Assembly (NCBI RefSeq): GCF_030704685.1
Contig: NZ_JAUZDX010000003.1
Coordinates: 62,001 to 126,000, forward strand
Direction: 5' to 3'
Length of the DNA: 64,000 bases
Origin: Acidovorax sp. A1169
GTDB taxonomy: Bacteria; Pseudomonadota; Gammaproteobacteria; Burkholderiales; Burkholderiaceae_C
Both the position numbers and the translations under genes were made by a program. Below are positions 52,537 to 61,531 of the stretch, one piece after another; the stretch's first letter is position 1, and every line of letters begins with the position of its first letter. Under the pieces are notes generated by a model that was given only the letters and a program-made list of their open reading frames with translations, made no database searches and was not told the origin of the DNA.

Positions 52537-55359
52537 GTGACACGCCCTGGTGACCCCTCCTCCCATTCCGCAGAACCCGTTCCACCGCGCTTCGACCGCC
52601 AGGCGGTGATTGCCGCCTGGGTGGCCGCCCTGCGCCGCCAGGCCGATGCTGCCGCCCTGAAGGCCCTGCCCCCGTTGACGGACGCCGAGGCCGCCAGGGT
52701 GATGGGGCTGATGCGCGGAGACGGGGAGGCCAGCACCGAGGCGATCCCATCCAGGCGCCCCACCCTGCCGCCCGGCATTGCCGCCGGCCACTTCCAGCCG
52801 CGCATCACGCTCATGACCCTGGGCCGGGGCGATGGGCTGCTGGGCCTCAAGCCCCAGGGCAAGATGGGCCCGCGCGGGGACAGCGTGACGCTGGCGCAGA
52901 TCGACTGGACCTACCGCCTCGAAGACACGCCCCAGGCCGCCATCGCCTGGCAGGCGCCGGCCCCCACGTCCATTCTCAACTCGCGCCCGGCGCCGCTGCA
53001 GGACCTGTACGACACCGGCGGCCCGGTGGTGCGCATGCAGCGCGACCTGGCGGGTGAGGCCGACGCCACGGACCTGGTCTGGGTCCTGGGCCTGCAGCCC
53101 CTGGACGCACGCACCCTGCAGTGGCGCAACCGCGATGCGGCGGCCAACCTGGGCCCTCTGTGGACGCTGGCGCAGGAGGCCTTCTTCGGCGACTTCTGGG
53201 CCGAGCAGGTGCCGCGCCTTGCGGCCAAGGGCTGGAGCGTGGTGGTGCGGCCCGGCTTTGCGCACGAGAGCGTGCCCGTGCAGCGCTGGAAGCTCATCAT
53301 CGCCCCCGACACCGGCGAGGTGCTGGGCAAGGAACTGGCAGGCCCCGTGGGCCCGCGCGAGCGGCCGGTGCAAAAGCTGCAATTGCCCGCGCGCGAAGGC
53401 GCCTGGCTATTGAGCCTGGGCATCGAGATCGACGGCGAGACGCTGGACCTGGCGCCCATGCTGGCCGACCTGCTCAAGCGCGACGCGCGCTGGCTCATCG
53501 CGCGGCGCATGGCGCGCATCGACGACCTGGAGATCATCTCGCTGCGCGCCCCCGGCGGGCGCCGCATCGACGCGCCCGCCGGCCCGCTCAAGGCCATCGT
53601 GGGCGCCATGGTCGACCTGCTCACCGACCCCGAGCGCGCCCAGCGCAAGGAGGGCGACCCGCTGCGCCTGGGCGCCTGGGAATTGCGCCGGCTCGAAGCC
53701 CTGCGCGCCGGCCTGGTGCAGGTGCACCGCGTGGACGCCTCCAACGACTGGCAACTGCAGGGCGACATCGGCCTGTCGCAACTGGCCAAACGCCTCAAAG
53801 CCATCGGTTCTCCCCAACCGGTGCCGCCGCCCCAGGGCCTGCAGGTCCAACTGCGCCCCTATCAACTCGAAGGCCTGGCCTGGTTGCAGTACCTGCGCGC
53901 GCAGGGGCTGGGCGGCATCCTGGCCGACGACATGGGTCTGGGGAAGACCGCCCAGGCGCTGGCCCACATCCTGGTGGAAAAAGAGGCTGGTCGCCTCACC
54001 CGCCCCGCGCTGGTGGTGCTGCCGACCTCGCTGCTGTTCAACTGGCAGGCCGAGGCCAAGCGCATGGCGCCCGGCCTGCGACTGCTGGCCCTGCACGGGC
54101 CCGAGCGGGGCAAGCTGTTCACTGAAATCGCCGAGTACGACCTGGTGCTCACCACCTACCCCCTGCTCTGGCGCGACGTGGAGGCGCTGGCGGCGCAGAC
54201 CTTTCACCTCCTGATCCTGGACGAAGCGCAGATGGTCAAGAACGCCGGCAGCCGCAGCGCGCGCGCCCTGCGCCGCCTGCAGGCCCCGCACCTGCTGTGC
54301 CTGACCGGCACGCCGCTCGAAAACCACCTGGGCGAACTGTGGGCGCAGTTCGACTTCCTCATGCCGGGTTTCCTGGGCGATGTGCGCAGCTTCAACGCAC
54401 GCTGGCGCAAGCCCATCGAGGAAAACGGCGAGACCCTGCGCGCGCAGTTGCTCTCGCAGCGCGTGCGCCCCTTCATCCTGCGCCGGCGCAAGCAGGACGT
54501 GGCCACCGAGCTGCCCCCACGCACAGAGGTCATCCAGCGCGTGCAGTTGCAGGGCAGGCAGCGCGAGCTGTACGAAGCCGTGCGTGCCACCGCCGACAAG
54601 CAGGTGCGCCGCGTGCTGGAGCGCGAGAGCTTCGACGGCGCGCAGATCACCATCCTCGACGCCCTGCTCAAGCTGCGCCAGGTGTGCTGCGACCCGCGCC
54701 TGGTCAAAGGCAGCAAGACCTCTGCCGGCATGGAGCGTGCCAAGCTCGAACTGCTGGCCGACATGCTGCCCGCCCTGGTCGCCGAAGGCCGGCGCGTGCT
54801 GGTGTTCTCGCAGTTCACCGAAATGCTCAACCTGGTGGCCGGGCAGTTGCAGACGCTGGAGCTGCCCTTCCTGAGCCTCACGGGCGAAACCCCACCACGC
54901 CAGCGCGGCGCCGTGGTGCGGCAGTTCCAGGCACAGGACGAGACCAGCCCGCCCATCCTGCTGGTGAGCCTCAAGGCCGGCGGCGTGGGCCTGAACCTCA
55001 CCGCCGCCGACACCGTGGTCCACATGGACCCGTGGTGGAACCCCGCCGTGGAGGAGCAGGCCACGGCCCGCGCCCACCGCATCGGGCAGGACCAGCCGGT
55101 CTTCGTCTACAAGCTGGTGGTGGAAGGCAGCATCGAAGAGCGCATGCTGGAACTGCAGGCGCGCAAGGCCGCCCTGGCCCAGGGCGTGCTGGGGCACGAC
55201 GGCGAAGGCGCCGTGAAGTTCAGCGAGGCCGACCTGCACGCACTGCTAGCACCCCTGTCGGAGCCGCAGAACAACCCGCTGGCGATACCGGGCGAGGATG
55301 CGCGGCGCTGGGGTGGCACGGGGCTGCGCAGAGCACTGCCCTTTGTGCCTGATCCCTGA
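52537..55359 (+). CDS. SNF2/RapA-family DEAD-like helicase
   Basis: This 940-residue ATPase has Walker A in GGILADDMGLGKTAQALAH, motif II ILDEAQMVKN, motif III LCLTGTPLENHLGELWAQFDFL, and helicase C motifs VLVFSQFTEML, SLKAGGVGLNLTAADTVVHMDPWWNPAVEEQATARAHRIGQ. The N-terminal 420 residues are the family's less-conserved part, and no clear zinc-binding SWIM motif was seen. It translocates on DNA to remodel nucleoprotein, perhaps RNA polymerase as RapA does. The start is taken as GTG at 52537-52539. It precedes the alkylation-repair operon. Confidence 0.87.
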   Translation: MTRPGDPSSHSAEPVPPRFDRQAVIAAWVAALRRQADAAALKALPPLTDAEAARVMGLMRGDGEASTEAIPSRRPTLPPGIAAGHFQPRITLMTLGRGDGLLGLKPQGKMGPRGDSVTLAQIDWTYRLEDTPQAAIAWQAPAPTSILNSRPAPLQDLYDTGGPVVRMQRDLAGEADATDLVWVLGLQPLDARTLQWRNRDAAANLGPLWTLAQEAFFGDFWAEQVPRLAAKGWSVVVRPGFAHESVPVQRWKLIIAPDTGEVLGKELAGPVGPRERPVQKLQLPAREGAWLLSLGIEIDGETLDLAPMLADLLKRDARWLIARRMARIDDLEIISLRAPGGRRIDAPAGPLKAIVGAMVDLLTDPERAQRKEGDPLRLGAWELRRLEALRAGLVQVHRVDASNDWQLQGDIGLSQLAKRLKAIGSPQPVPPPQGLQVQLRPYQLEGLAWLQYLRAQGLGGILADDMGLGKTAQALAHILVEKEAGRLTRPALVVLPTSLLFNWQAEAKRMAPGLRLLALHGPERGKLFTEIAEYDLVLTTYPLLWRDVEALAAQTFHLLILDEAQMVKNAGSRSARALRRLQAPHLLCLTGTPLENHLGELWAQFDFLMPGFLGDVRSFNARWRKPIEENGETLRAQLLSQRVRPFILRRRKQDVATELPPRTEVIQRVQLQGRQRELYEAVRATADKQVRRVLERESFDGAQITILDALLKLRQVCCDPRLVKGSKTSAGMERAKLELLADMLPALVAEGRRVLVFSQFTEMLNLVAGQLQTLELPFLSLTGETPPRQRGAVVRQFQAQDETSPPILLVSLKAGGVGLNLTAADTVVHMDPWWNPAVEEQATARAHRIGQDQPVFVYKLVVEGSIEERMLELQARKAALAQGVLGHDGEGAVKFSEADLHALLAPLSEPQNNPLAIPGEDARRWGGTGLRRALPFVPDP

Positions 55360-55395
55360 CCCCACGGCCACCCCTGCCATGCGACATGGGTGCAG

Positions 55396-55408
55396 AATTC
55401 AAAAGCAA
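55396..55408 (+). promoter_or_regulatory. candidate Ada operator (AAT-N6-GCAA)
   Basis: AAT at 55396-55398, six bases TCAAAA, then GCAA at 55405-55408 matches the E. coli Ada binding pattern (A box AAT, B box GCAA, six apart). A -10-like TACAGT is at 55440-55445, which puts the site near -45, as in the E. coli ada promoter. It lies 70 bases before the ada start. Induction by methylated Ada is inferred. Confidence 0.6.
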
Positions 55409-55478
55409 GCTTCGGGGTGCGTGGATCGCAGGCTGTTTCTACAGTAGGGCCATCTCCATTCCCTTTGCGAGGCCACCC

Positions 55479-56642
55479 ATGCATTCCACCGCAACCGCTG
55501 ACAGCACCATGCCGCCCACCCGCCCCGCCAAGGCCACCAAGGACGCCCAGGCTGCAGCCACCCTGGCCGATCCGCGCTGGGCGGCGGTGTGCGCGCGCGA
55601 CGCCCAGGCCGACGGCAGCTTCTACTACTCGGTGCAGACCACCGGTGTCTACTGCCGCCCCAGTTGCGCCGCACGGCCAGCCCTGCCCGAGAACGTGCGC
55701 TTCCATGCCAGCACCGCCGATGCCGAGCGCGCCGGCTTTCGCCCCTGCAAGCGCTGCAAGCCGACCCAGGCATCGCCCGTGGCGCACCATGCGGCCCTGG
55801 TCACCGAGGCCTGCCGGATCATCGAGGCGGCCGAAACCCCGCCCACGCTGGACGAACTGGCCGCCCGCGTGGGCATGAGCGCGCACCACTTCCACCGCAT
55901 CTTCAAGCAGGCCACGGGCCTCACGCCCAAGGCCTATGGCGCCGCCCAGCGCGCGCGGCGGGTGCGCAGCGAGCTGGCCGCGCCGGTGGCCGGCAGCAGC
56001 GTGACCGATGCCATCTTCAACGCGGGCTACAACACCGCCAGCCGCTTCTACGAAGAGGCCGATGGCGTGCTGGGCATGACGCCCACGCGCTACCAGGCGG
56101 GCGGCAATCAGGTCACCATCCGCTTTGCGATTGCGCAGTGCTCGCTGGGCGCCATCCTGGTGGCGCAGAGTGCGCGCGGCGTGTGCGCCATCCTGCTGGG
56201 CGACGATGCCCAACTGCTGGCGCAGGACCTGCAGGACCGCTTCCCCCAGGCCCACCTGGTGGGCGACGACCGCAGCTTCGACGCCCTGGTAGCGCGGGTG
56301 GTGGCCTTTGTCGAGGCGCCCGGCCTCGGGCTGGGCCTTCCGCTGGATGTACAGGGCACGGCCTTCCAGCAGCGGGTATGGCAGGCGCTGCAGGCCATTC
56401 CCGCCGGTGAGACGGCCAGCTATGCCGAGATTGCCCAGCGCATAGGCTCCCCAACCGCCGCCCGCGCCGTCGCCCAGGCCTGCGCCGCCAATGCCCTGGC
56501 CGTGGCCATCCCCTGCCACCGGGTGGTGCGCAACGATGGAGCGCTGTCGGGCTACCGCTGGGGCGTGGAGCGCAAGCAGGCCCTGCTGGAGCGCGAGCAG
56601 CGGCAGGCCACGCACGGCGAAACCGAAGGCCAGCCCGCATGA
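55479..56642 (+). CDS. ada: Ada: bifunctional transcriptional activator/O6-methylguanine-DNA methyltransferase
   Basis: This 387-residue full-length Ada has a zinc/sensor domain with Cys59, Cys63, Cys90, Cys93 (TTGVYCRPSC, GFRPCKRCKP). The AraC domain is CRIIEAAETPPTLDELAARVGMSAHHFHRIFKQATGLTPKAY, and the C-terminal methyltransferase domain carries active Cys in VAIPCHRVVRNDG. It matches E. coli Ada along almost its whole length. It takes methyl groups from phosphotriesters and O6-methylguanine and activates its own operon. I use the ATG at 55479 (MHSTATADST); 55509 is possible. Its stop overlaps the next ATG by 4 bases. Confidence 0.94.
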   Translation: MHSTATADSTMPPTRPAKATKDAQAAATLADPRWAAVCARDAQADGSFYYSVQTTGVYCRPSCAARPALPENVRFHASTADAERAGFRPCKRCKPTQASPVAHHAALVTEACRIIEAAETPPTLDELAARVGMSAHHFHRIFKQATGLTPKAYGAAQRARRVRSELAAPVAGSSVTDAIFNAGYNTASRFYEEADGVLGMTPTRYQAGGNQVTIRFAIAQCSLGAILVAQSARGVCAILLGDDAQLLAQDLQDRFPQAHLVGDDRSFDALVARVVAFVEAPGLGLGLPLDVQGTAFQQRVWQALQAIPAGETASYAEIAQRIGSPTAARAVAQACAANALAVAIPCHRVVRNDGALSGYRWGVERKQALLEREQRQATHGETEGQPA

Positions 56643-57373
56643 ATGCCCGCCTTCCCGAACAGGCCGCTGACTGGAATACCCGTGCCGGTGCCATCGACTG
56701 GCCTGCTACCGAGGACACGCTGAACACCGAGGGCTGCGCCGTCCTCGAAGGCCTGCTCTCCCCCGCCGAATGCGAGGCGCTGGCGGGCCTGTACACCGAG
56801 CAAGGCATTTTCCGCAGCCGCGTGGTGATGGCCCGCCACGGCTTTGGCAAGGGCGAGTACCAGTATTTCGCCTACCCGCTGCCGCCGCTGGTGGCCGGGC
56901 TGCGCGAGGCGCTGTACCCGCACCTGTGCCCCACGGCCAACCGCTGGAATGCGCTGATGGACATCCCCACCCGCTACCCGGCCACGCATGCCGAGTTCAT
57001 CGACCGCTGCCATGCGGCCGGCCAGGTGCGCTCCACGCCCTTGCTGCTGCAGTACGAGACGGGCGACTACAACTGCCTGCACCAGGACCTGTATGGCGAG
57101 CATGTGTTTCCGCTGCAGGTGGCGATACTGCTGTCGGAGCCGGGCCGCGACTTCACGGGCGGCGAATTCGTGCTCACCGAGCAGCGCCCGCGCATGCAGT
57201 CGCGTGCCGAGGTGGTGCCCCTGCGCCAGGGCGATGCCGTGGTGTTCGCTGTGCACCACCGCCCGGTCAACGGCGTGCGCGGTCCCTACCGCGTGAACAT
57301 GCGCCATGGCGTGAGCCGCCTGCGGTCAGGGATGCGGCACACGGCCGGCATCATCTTCCACGACGCGACATGA
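56639..57373 (+). CDS. 2OG-Fe(II) oxygenase
   Basis: This 244-residue dioxygenase of the prolyl-4-hydroxylase-like branch has iron ligands His148 and Asp150 (YNCLHQDLYGE) and a distal His, probably His223 (NMRHGVSRL). The Arg in YRVNMRHGVSRLRSG is a candidate 2-oxoglutarate binder. It lies between ada and alkB, overlapping each by 4 bases, so it is expressed in the adaptive response to alkylation. A demethylase role on DNA, RNA or protein is possible, but the substrate is unknown. Confidence 0.85.
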   Translation: MNARLPEQAADWNTRAGAIDWPATEDTLNTEGCAVLEGLLSPAECEALAGLYTEQGIFRSRVVMARHGFGKGEYQYFAYPLPPLVAGLREALYPHLCPTANRWNALMDIPTRYPATHAEFIDRCHAAGQVRSTPLLLQYETGDYNCLHQDLYGEHVFPLQVAILLSEPGRDFTGGEFVLTEQRPRMQSRAEVVPLRQGDAVVFAVHHRPVNGVRGPYRVNMRHGVSRLRSGMRHTAGIIFHDAT

Positions 57374-58041
57374 CCCTGAACCTGTTCAGCGACGACGAAG
57401 AGGCCTTGCTGCTGGGGCAACAGGCAGGCACGCGCGAACCGCTGGCGCCCGGTGCCGTGCTGCTGCGCGGCTTTGCACTCGGCCTGGCACCGGCCCTGCT
57501 ACAGGCGGTGGAGGCGATCACCGCCCACGCCCCATTCCGCCACCTCGAAACGCCCGGCGGCCAGCGCATGTCGGTGGCCATGACCAACAGCGGCCCGCTG
57601 GGCTGGATCTCCGACCGCAGCGGCTACCGCTATGGCCGGGCCGACCCGCTGACCGGCCGCGCCTGGCCCCCCCTGCCCACCGTGTTCGCCACCCTGGCAC
57701 GCGAGGCGGCCGAGGCCGCAGGCTTCGCATGTTTTGAGCCCGACGCCTGCCTCATCAACCGCTACGCCCCCGGCACGCGCCTGTCGCTGCACCAGGACAA
57801 GGACGAGAAGAGCTACGAGCACCCCATCGTCTCGGTGTCGCTGGGCATCCCTGCCGTGTTCCTGTTCGGTGGCGACTCGCGGGCCGACAAGCCGCAACGC
57901 ATTCCCCTGGCGCATGGCGACGTGGTGGTCTGGGGCGGCCCGGCGCGCCTGCGCTACCACGGCGTGATGCCGCTGGCCGAGGCCGTGCACCCGCTGACCG
58001 GCGCTTTTCGCATCAACCTGACCTTCCGCAAGGCGGGGTGA
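57370..58041 (+). CDS. alkB: DNA oxidative demethylase AlkB
   Basis: This 223-residue protein has iron ligands His141 and Asp143 (LHQDKDE) and His197 (RYHGVMP), 2OG-binding Arg214 and substrate-loop Arg220 (FRINLTFR), plus the YRYGRADPLTGRAWPPLP segment. This is the standard AlkB set. It oxidatively removes methyl groups from 1-methyladenine and 3-methylcytosine in DNA and RNA. It is the third gene of the ada operon. Confidence 0.94.
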   Translation: MTLNLFSDDEEALLLGQQAGTREPLAPGAVLLRGFALGLAPALLQAVEAITAHAPFRHLETPGGQRMSVAMTNSGPLGWISDRSGYRYGRADPLTGRAWPPLPTVFATLAREAAEAAGFACFEPDACLINRYAPGTRLSLHQDKDEKSYEHPIVSVSLGIPAVFLFGGDSRADKPQRIPLAHGDVVVWGGPARLRYHGVMPLAEAVHPLTGAFRINLTFRKAG

Positions 58042-58058
58042 GGCTGGTCAACACCCCC

Positions 58059-59843
58059 TCAACCTGGCGCTAATCCCTTGGTATAGCCGGTCTGGCGGCA
58101 CAGGGAAGACAGCAGTTGCCCCGCCGCCGCCTTGCCGCGCAGGCTGTCTGCCACGGTGATGGTCTTGCCACTGGTCAGCACCGCCTGCAGGCGGTAGTAG
58201 GTTTCCTTCTGGCCGCCGGTCTCGGTGGAATAGCTCTCCTTGAGCTCCAGGCCTGCAATCTCGCCCGCCGCTGCCTCGCTCTTGAAGCTCACGAGGCCCA
58301 GCACGCGCCGCTCGGTGTGCAAGCCCTGGCGATCCAGGTGTACCGTGAGGCTGTTGCCCAGGCCGTAGAGCGCACTCAGTACGACCAGCCAGCCAATGCC
58401 GCCGAAAAGTGCGCTGAACAGCAGCGGTGCCTCGCTGTTCCACAGCAAGGTGCCCGCGCCCGCAAAGACGGCGCCAAACACGAGCAGCGCCAGCATCAGC
58501 TTCCAGCGCCGGCCATAGGGGAAGTACAGCCGCACGCCGCCGGGCACCTGCTCCACGTCCGAGACGTCCTCTTCGTCCGTCTTGGCCACCTCGCCCAGTT
58601 GCGGGTGCTGCGCCGCATCGTGCTGCAGCCAGACGGACTTCTGGCCCGTGATGTACACCGGCACCTCGAAGCTCTGCACGAAACCCGGCGCCGCGTTGTC
58701 GCCGGTGCTGCCCGGCACGCTTCGCACTTCCACACGCCATTCGTGGTATTCGCTGCCAGGCTCTCCCGATGCGGGCAAGTGCGCAGGCAGGTCGAAACGG
58801 AAAGCGATGCGCACGCCATCGGCCTGCGGCTCCACCTGCGCCAGGCCACGCACCTGCCACAGCGTGCGGCTGCTGTAGGTGGTCTTGTTGCCCGAGCGGG
58901 TGCGGGTGTGCTCCGCGCACAGCAGCGTGGCCAGAAAGCGCAGCCCCGCCTCGTACGGCACGGGCACCACCAGGCTTGCGCCGAAGTGCCCGCCGATGGA
59001 CCCCGGGAATGGGTCGAGCGTGAGCCGCAGGTCACCATAGCGCCGTGCGTGGAGCGTGGCGCGCACCGCCCAGACCAGCAGGGCCAGCCCAGCCAATGGA
59101 AACAGCAGCAAGGCGCCCGCTAGCAGAGGGTCGCCGCGCTCCAGCGTGCGCGGCACCACCATGGCGGCCATGGGGAGCGCCACCCCGTTCCACACCAGGG
59201 CCAGAACCCACAGCACCCACCGCCCGATGCGTCGGCGCGCCCGGATGCGGTTGTCCTTCCACTCGGCGCCGGACTCCCAGGGGCGTGCTTCCCAGGTCCT
59301 CTCAGCCACCCGTTCCTCGCTGGACAGCACGGACCGGATGCGCCACGCGAACAGCATGATGCCCAGGCCCGCCCCGCCAAACACCAGCGCAAAAATCAGC
59401 TTGAAGACCAGCATGCCGGGCCGCAGGCTTCTGTCCAGCACCGCTTCGGCAGGGTTGTCGGGGTTCACCCAGGCCTGCACCGGTGTGCCGCTGCGCTGCG
59501 CCTCCTCCAGTCGGGCGCCCAGTTCCTTCTGGAACTCGCCCACGTTGTCGCTGCCCGAGCCGATGGCCACGCGGCGCCCGGTGTACTCCTGCCCCGCCAC
59601 GCGGTACTGGTACTCGGCTTTCACGCTGTAGGTGGTGGACTTGCTGCTGCGGCTGGCCACCGTCTCGGCCGAGGCCAGCGTGGCCTGCACCGGCTGCCAG
59701 CCCTGCATGGTCGACCAGTCGACCAGCGTGGGCAGCACGCTCAGCAGCAGCAGGCCCAGGCCTGCGGCCGCAAAGGGCAGCCCGAAGAGCGCCAGCACCC
59801 AGGTGCCGGGGCCTTTGCTCTTGCGCTTGGATGGTTCAGCCAT
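58059..59843 (-). CDS. DUF3592 membrane protein
   Basis: This 594-residue protein has an N-terminal helix (VLALFGLPFAAAGLGLLLLSVLP) and a DUF3592-type domain: WQPVQATLASAETVASRSSKSTTYSVKAEYQYRVAGQEYTGRRVAIG...VQAWVNPDNPAEAVLDR. More helices follow at about 150-180 and 215-275, then a large soluble part, and another helix pair at about 455-505. Function is unknown. It is convergent with alkB, 17 bases from its stop. The ATG at 59841-59843 (MAEPSKRKSK) is preferred. Confidence 0.8.
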   Translation of the reverse strand: MAEPSKRKSKGPGTWVLALFGLPFAAAGLGLLLLSVLPTLVDWSTMQGWQPVQATLASAETVASRSSKSTTYSVKAEYQYRVAGQEYTGRRVAIGSGSDNVGEFQKELGARLEEAQRSGTPVQAWVNPDNPAEAVLDRSLRPGMLVFKLIFALVFGGAGLGIMLFAWRIRSVLSSEERVAERTWEARPWESGAEWKDNRIRARRRIGRWVLWVLALVWNGVALPMAAMVVPRTLERGDPLLAGALLLFPLAGLALLVWAVRATLHARRYGDLRLTLDPFPGSIGGHFGASLVVPVPYEAGLRFLATLLCAEHTRTRSGNKTTYSSRTLWQVRGLAQVEPQADGVRIAFRFDLPAHLPASGEPGSEYHEWRVEVRSVPGSTGDNAAPGFVQSFEVPVYITGQKSVWLQHDAAQHPQLGEVAKTDEEDVSDVEQVPGGVRLYFPYGRRWKLMLALLVFGAVFAGAGTLLWNSEAPLLFSALFGGIGWLVVLSALYGLGNSLTVHLDRQGLHTERRVLGLVSFKSEAAAGEIAGLELKESYSTETGGQKETYYRLQAVLTSGKTITVADSLRGKAAAGQLLSSLCRQTGYTKGLAPG

Positions 59844-59936
59844 TGGTTGTTTCGCCACGGCCCATCTGGACCGCAGCGCCTTTCCCCTCACGGACGTTGT
59901 TTGCGTCGGCCCCCGACTCTTTGCCAGAATGGTGCC

Positions 59937-60428
<492 letters not shown>

Positions 60429-60437
60429 TACCGGGCA

Positions 60438-61058
60438 TCAGCCGTTGTTTTTCGCCAGCACCAGCGCCACATGCTGCAGCAGCATGATGGTCTTGCCATC
60501 CTGGATGCGCCCCGAGGCGATGGCGGCCAGGGCTTCGGCCAGGGGCATTTCGATGACCTCGATGTCCTCGCCCTCCTGCGCCAGCCCGCCGCCGGCCTGC
60601 ACCCGGTCTTCGGGTTCGTACTCGGCGACAAAGAAGTGCAGCTTCTCGGTCACCGAGCCCGGGCTCATGTACGCCTCGAACAGCTTGCGCGGTGCGCGGA
60701 TGCGGTAGCCGGTCTCTTCCTCTGCCTCGCGGCGGATACAGGCCTCGGGCTCGTCGCCATCGAGCAGGCCGGCGCAGGCCTCGATCAACTGGCCATCGGG
60801 TGAGCCATTGAGGAAGGCCGGCAGGCGGAACTGGCGCGTCAGCACCACCGTGCGGCGCACGGGGTCCCACAGCAGCAGCGCGGCGCCGTTGCCACGGTCA
60901 TAGGCCTCGCGGCTCAGCCGCTGCCACTGGCCGTCGCGGCGGCGCAGCTCGACGCTGATCTTGCGCAGGGTATACCAGCTGTCCGACAGCACCTGGGCAT
61001 CCAGCAATCGGACATCTTCGGCATCACCCGGCAGTGGCGTGGGCTGGGGCCGCTTCAT
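60438..61058 (-). CDS. nudK: GDP-mannose pyrophosphatase NudK-type Nudix hydrolase
   Basis: This 206-residue Nudix protein has LSREAYDRGNGAALLLWDPVRRTVVLTRQFRLPAFLNGSPDGQLIEACAGLLDGDEPEACIRREAEEETGY. The Nudix box is at about residues 97-118, with REAEEETG. The tail FEAYMSPGSVTEKLHFFVAEYEPEDRVQAGGGLAQEGEDIEVIEMP tracks E. coli NudK closely. NudK hydrolyses GDP-mannose and can act on other nucleoside diphosphate sugars. Its ATG overlaps the stop of the deoxyribosyltransferase-like gene (ATGA), so the two are coupled. Confidence 0.9.
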   Translation of the reverse strand: MKRPQPTPLPGDAEDVRLLDAQVLSDSWYTLRKISVELRRRDGQWQRLSREAYDRGNGAALLLWDPVRRTVVLTRQFRLPAFLNGSPDGQLIEACAGLLDGDEPEACIRREAEEETGYRIRAPRKLFEAYMSPGSVTEKLHFFVAEYEPEDRVQAGGGLAQEGEDIEVIEMPLAEALAAIASGRIQDGKTIMLLQHVALVLAKNNG

Positions 61059-61462
61059 GCCGCCACCCCCTCTGCCGCTTGGTGTACCGGCAGTTCGCCG
61101 ATATGGTGGTAGACCGGCAGGCCCATGGCCTGCGCCCGTGCCACGTCCATGTCGGCACCGCGCGATGCGCCCGGCAGGCGCAGCACGGCATCGCAGCGCG
61201 TGAGCAAGCGTTCGGCCACCGGGTATTGGTAGGCATGGAACACGGCATCCCCGTGCTCGCGACCACCGGCCGCATGGATGATGGGCAGCGCCAGCCACTC
61301 TCCCAGCATGGGCAGGTGCCCGCGCTGGTAGATGGGCAGTGCCGCAGCCTCCAGCCGCTCGCGGTTGGCGGCGATGCGGGCGGGGTCGCCATCGGTGCCC
61401 GAGAGGTAGGGGCCGGCGATGAGCACAAGCAAGGGGCGGTCAGCCGCCATGGGATCAGGCAT
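61055..61462 (-). CDS. nucleoside 2-deoxyribosyltransferase-like (DUF4406-type) protein
   Basis: This 135-residue protein resembles nucleoside 2-deoxyribosyltransferase or DUF4406 folds. LLVLIAGPYLSGTDGDPARIAANRERLEAAALPIYQRGHLPMLGEWLALPII is followed by CDAVLRLPGASRGADMDVARAQAMGLPVYHHIGELP. GPYL, the LP-G-S-RGA-D-E/D-like motif and D/R pairs suggest base-sugar bond chemistry on a nucleotide or NAD-like compound. The ATG at 61460-61462 has GGAG 6 bases upstream. It is the first gene of a two-gene unit with nudK and is divergent from a DeoR-type regulator. Confidence 0.78.
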   Translation of the reverse strand: MPDPMAADRPLLVLIAGPYLSGTDGDPARIAANRERLEAAALPIYQRGHLPMLGEWLALPIIHAAGGREHGDAVFHAYQYPVAERLLTRCDAVLRLPGASRGADMDVARAQAMGLPVYHHIGELPVHQAAEGVAA

Positions 61463-61476
61463 GGGTTTCTCCAAAA

Positions 61477-61520
61477 ATGCATTCGTGCAGTATCATGCAT
61501 TTTCATTGAATTTCATGCAA
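61477..61520. promoter_or_regulatory. repeats between the deoxyribosyltransferase-like and DeoR genes (candidate operator)
   Basis: ATGCATT occurs at 61477-61483 and 61495-61501. TTTCATTGAA (61501-61510) is followed directly by TTTCATGCAA (61511-61520), a 10-base direct repeat. TGCAT (61496) and ATGCA (61515) also form an inverted pair around TTCATTGAA. The 69-base divergent gap is almost filled by these. They fit a DeoR-type repressor site; TATCAT at 61491 could be a -10. Confidence 0.55.
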
Positions 61521-61531
61521 TTGCACAGACC

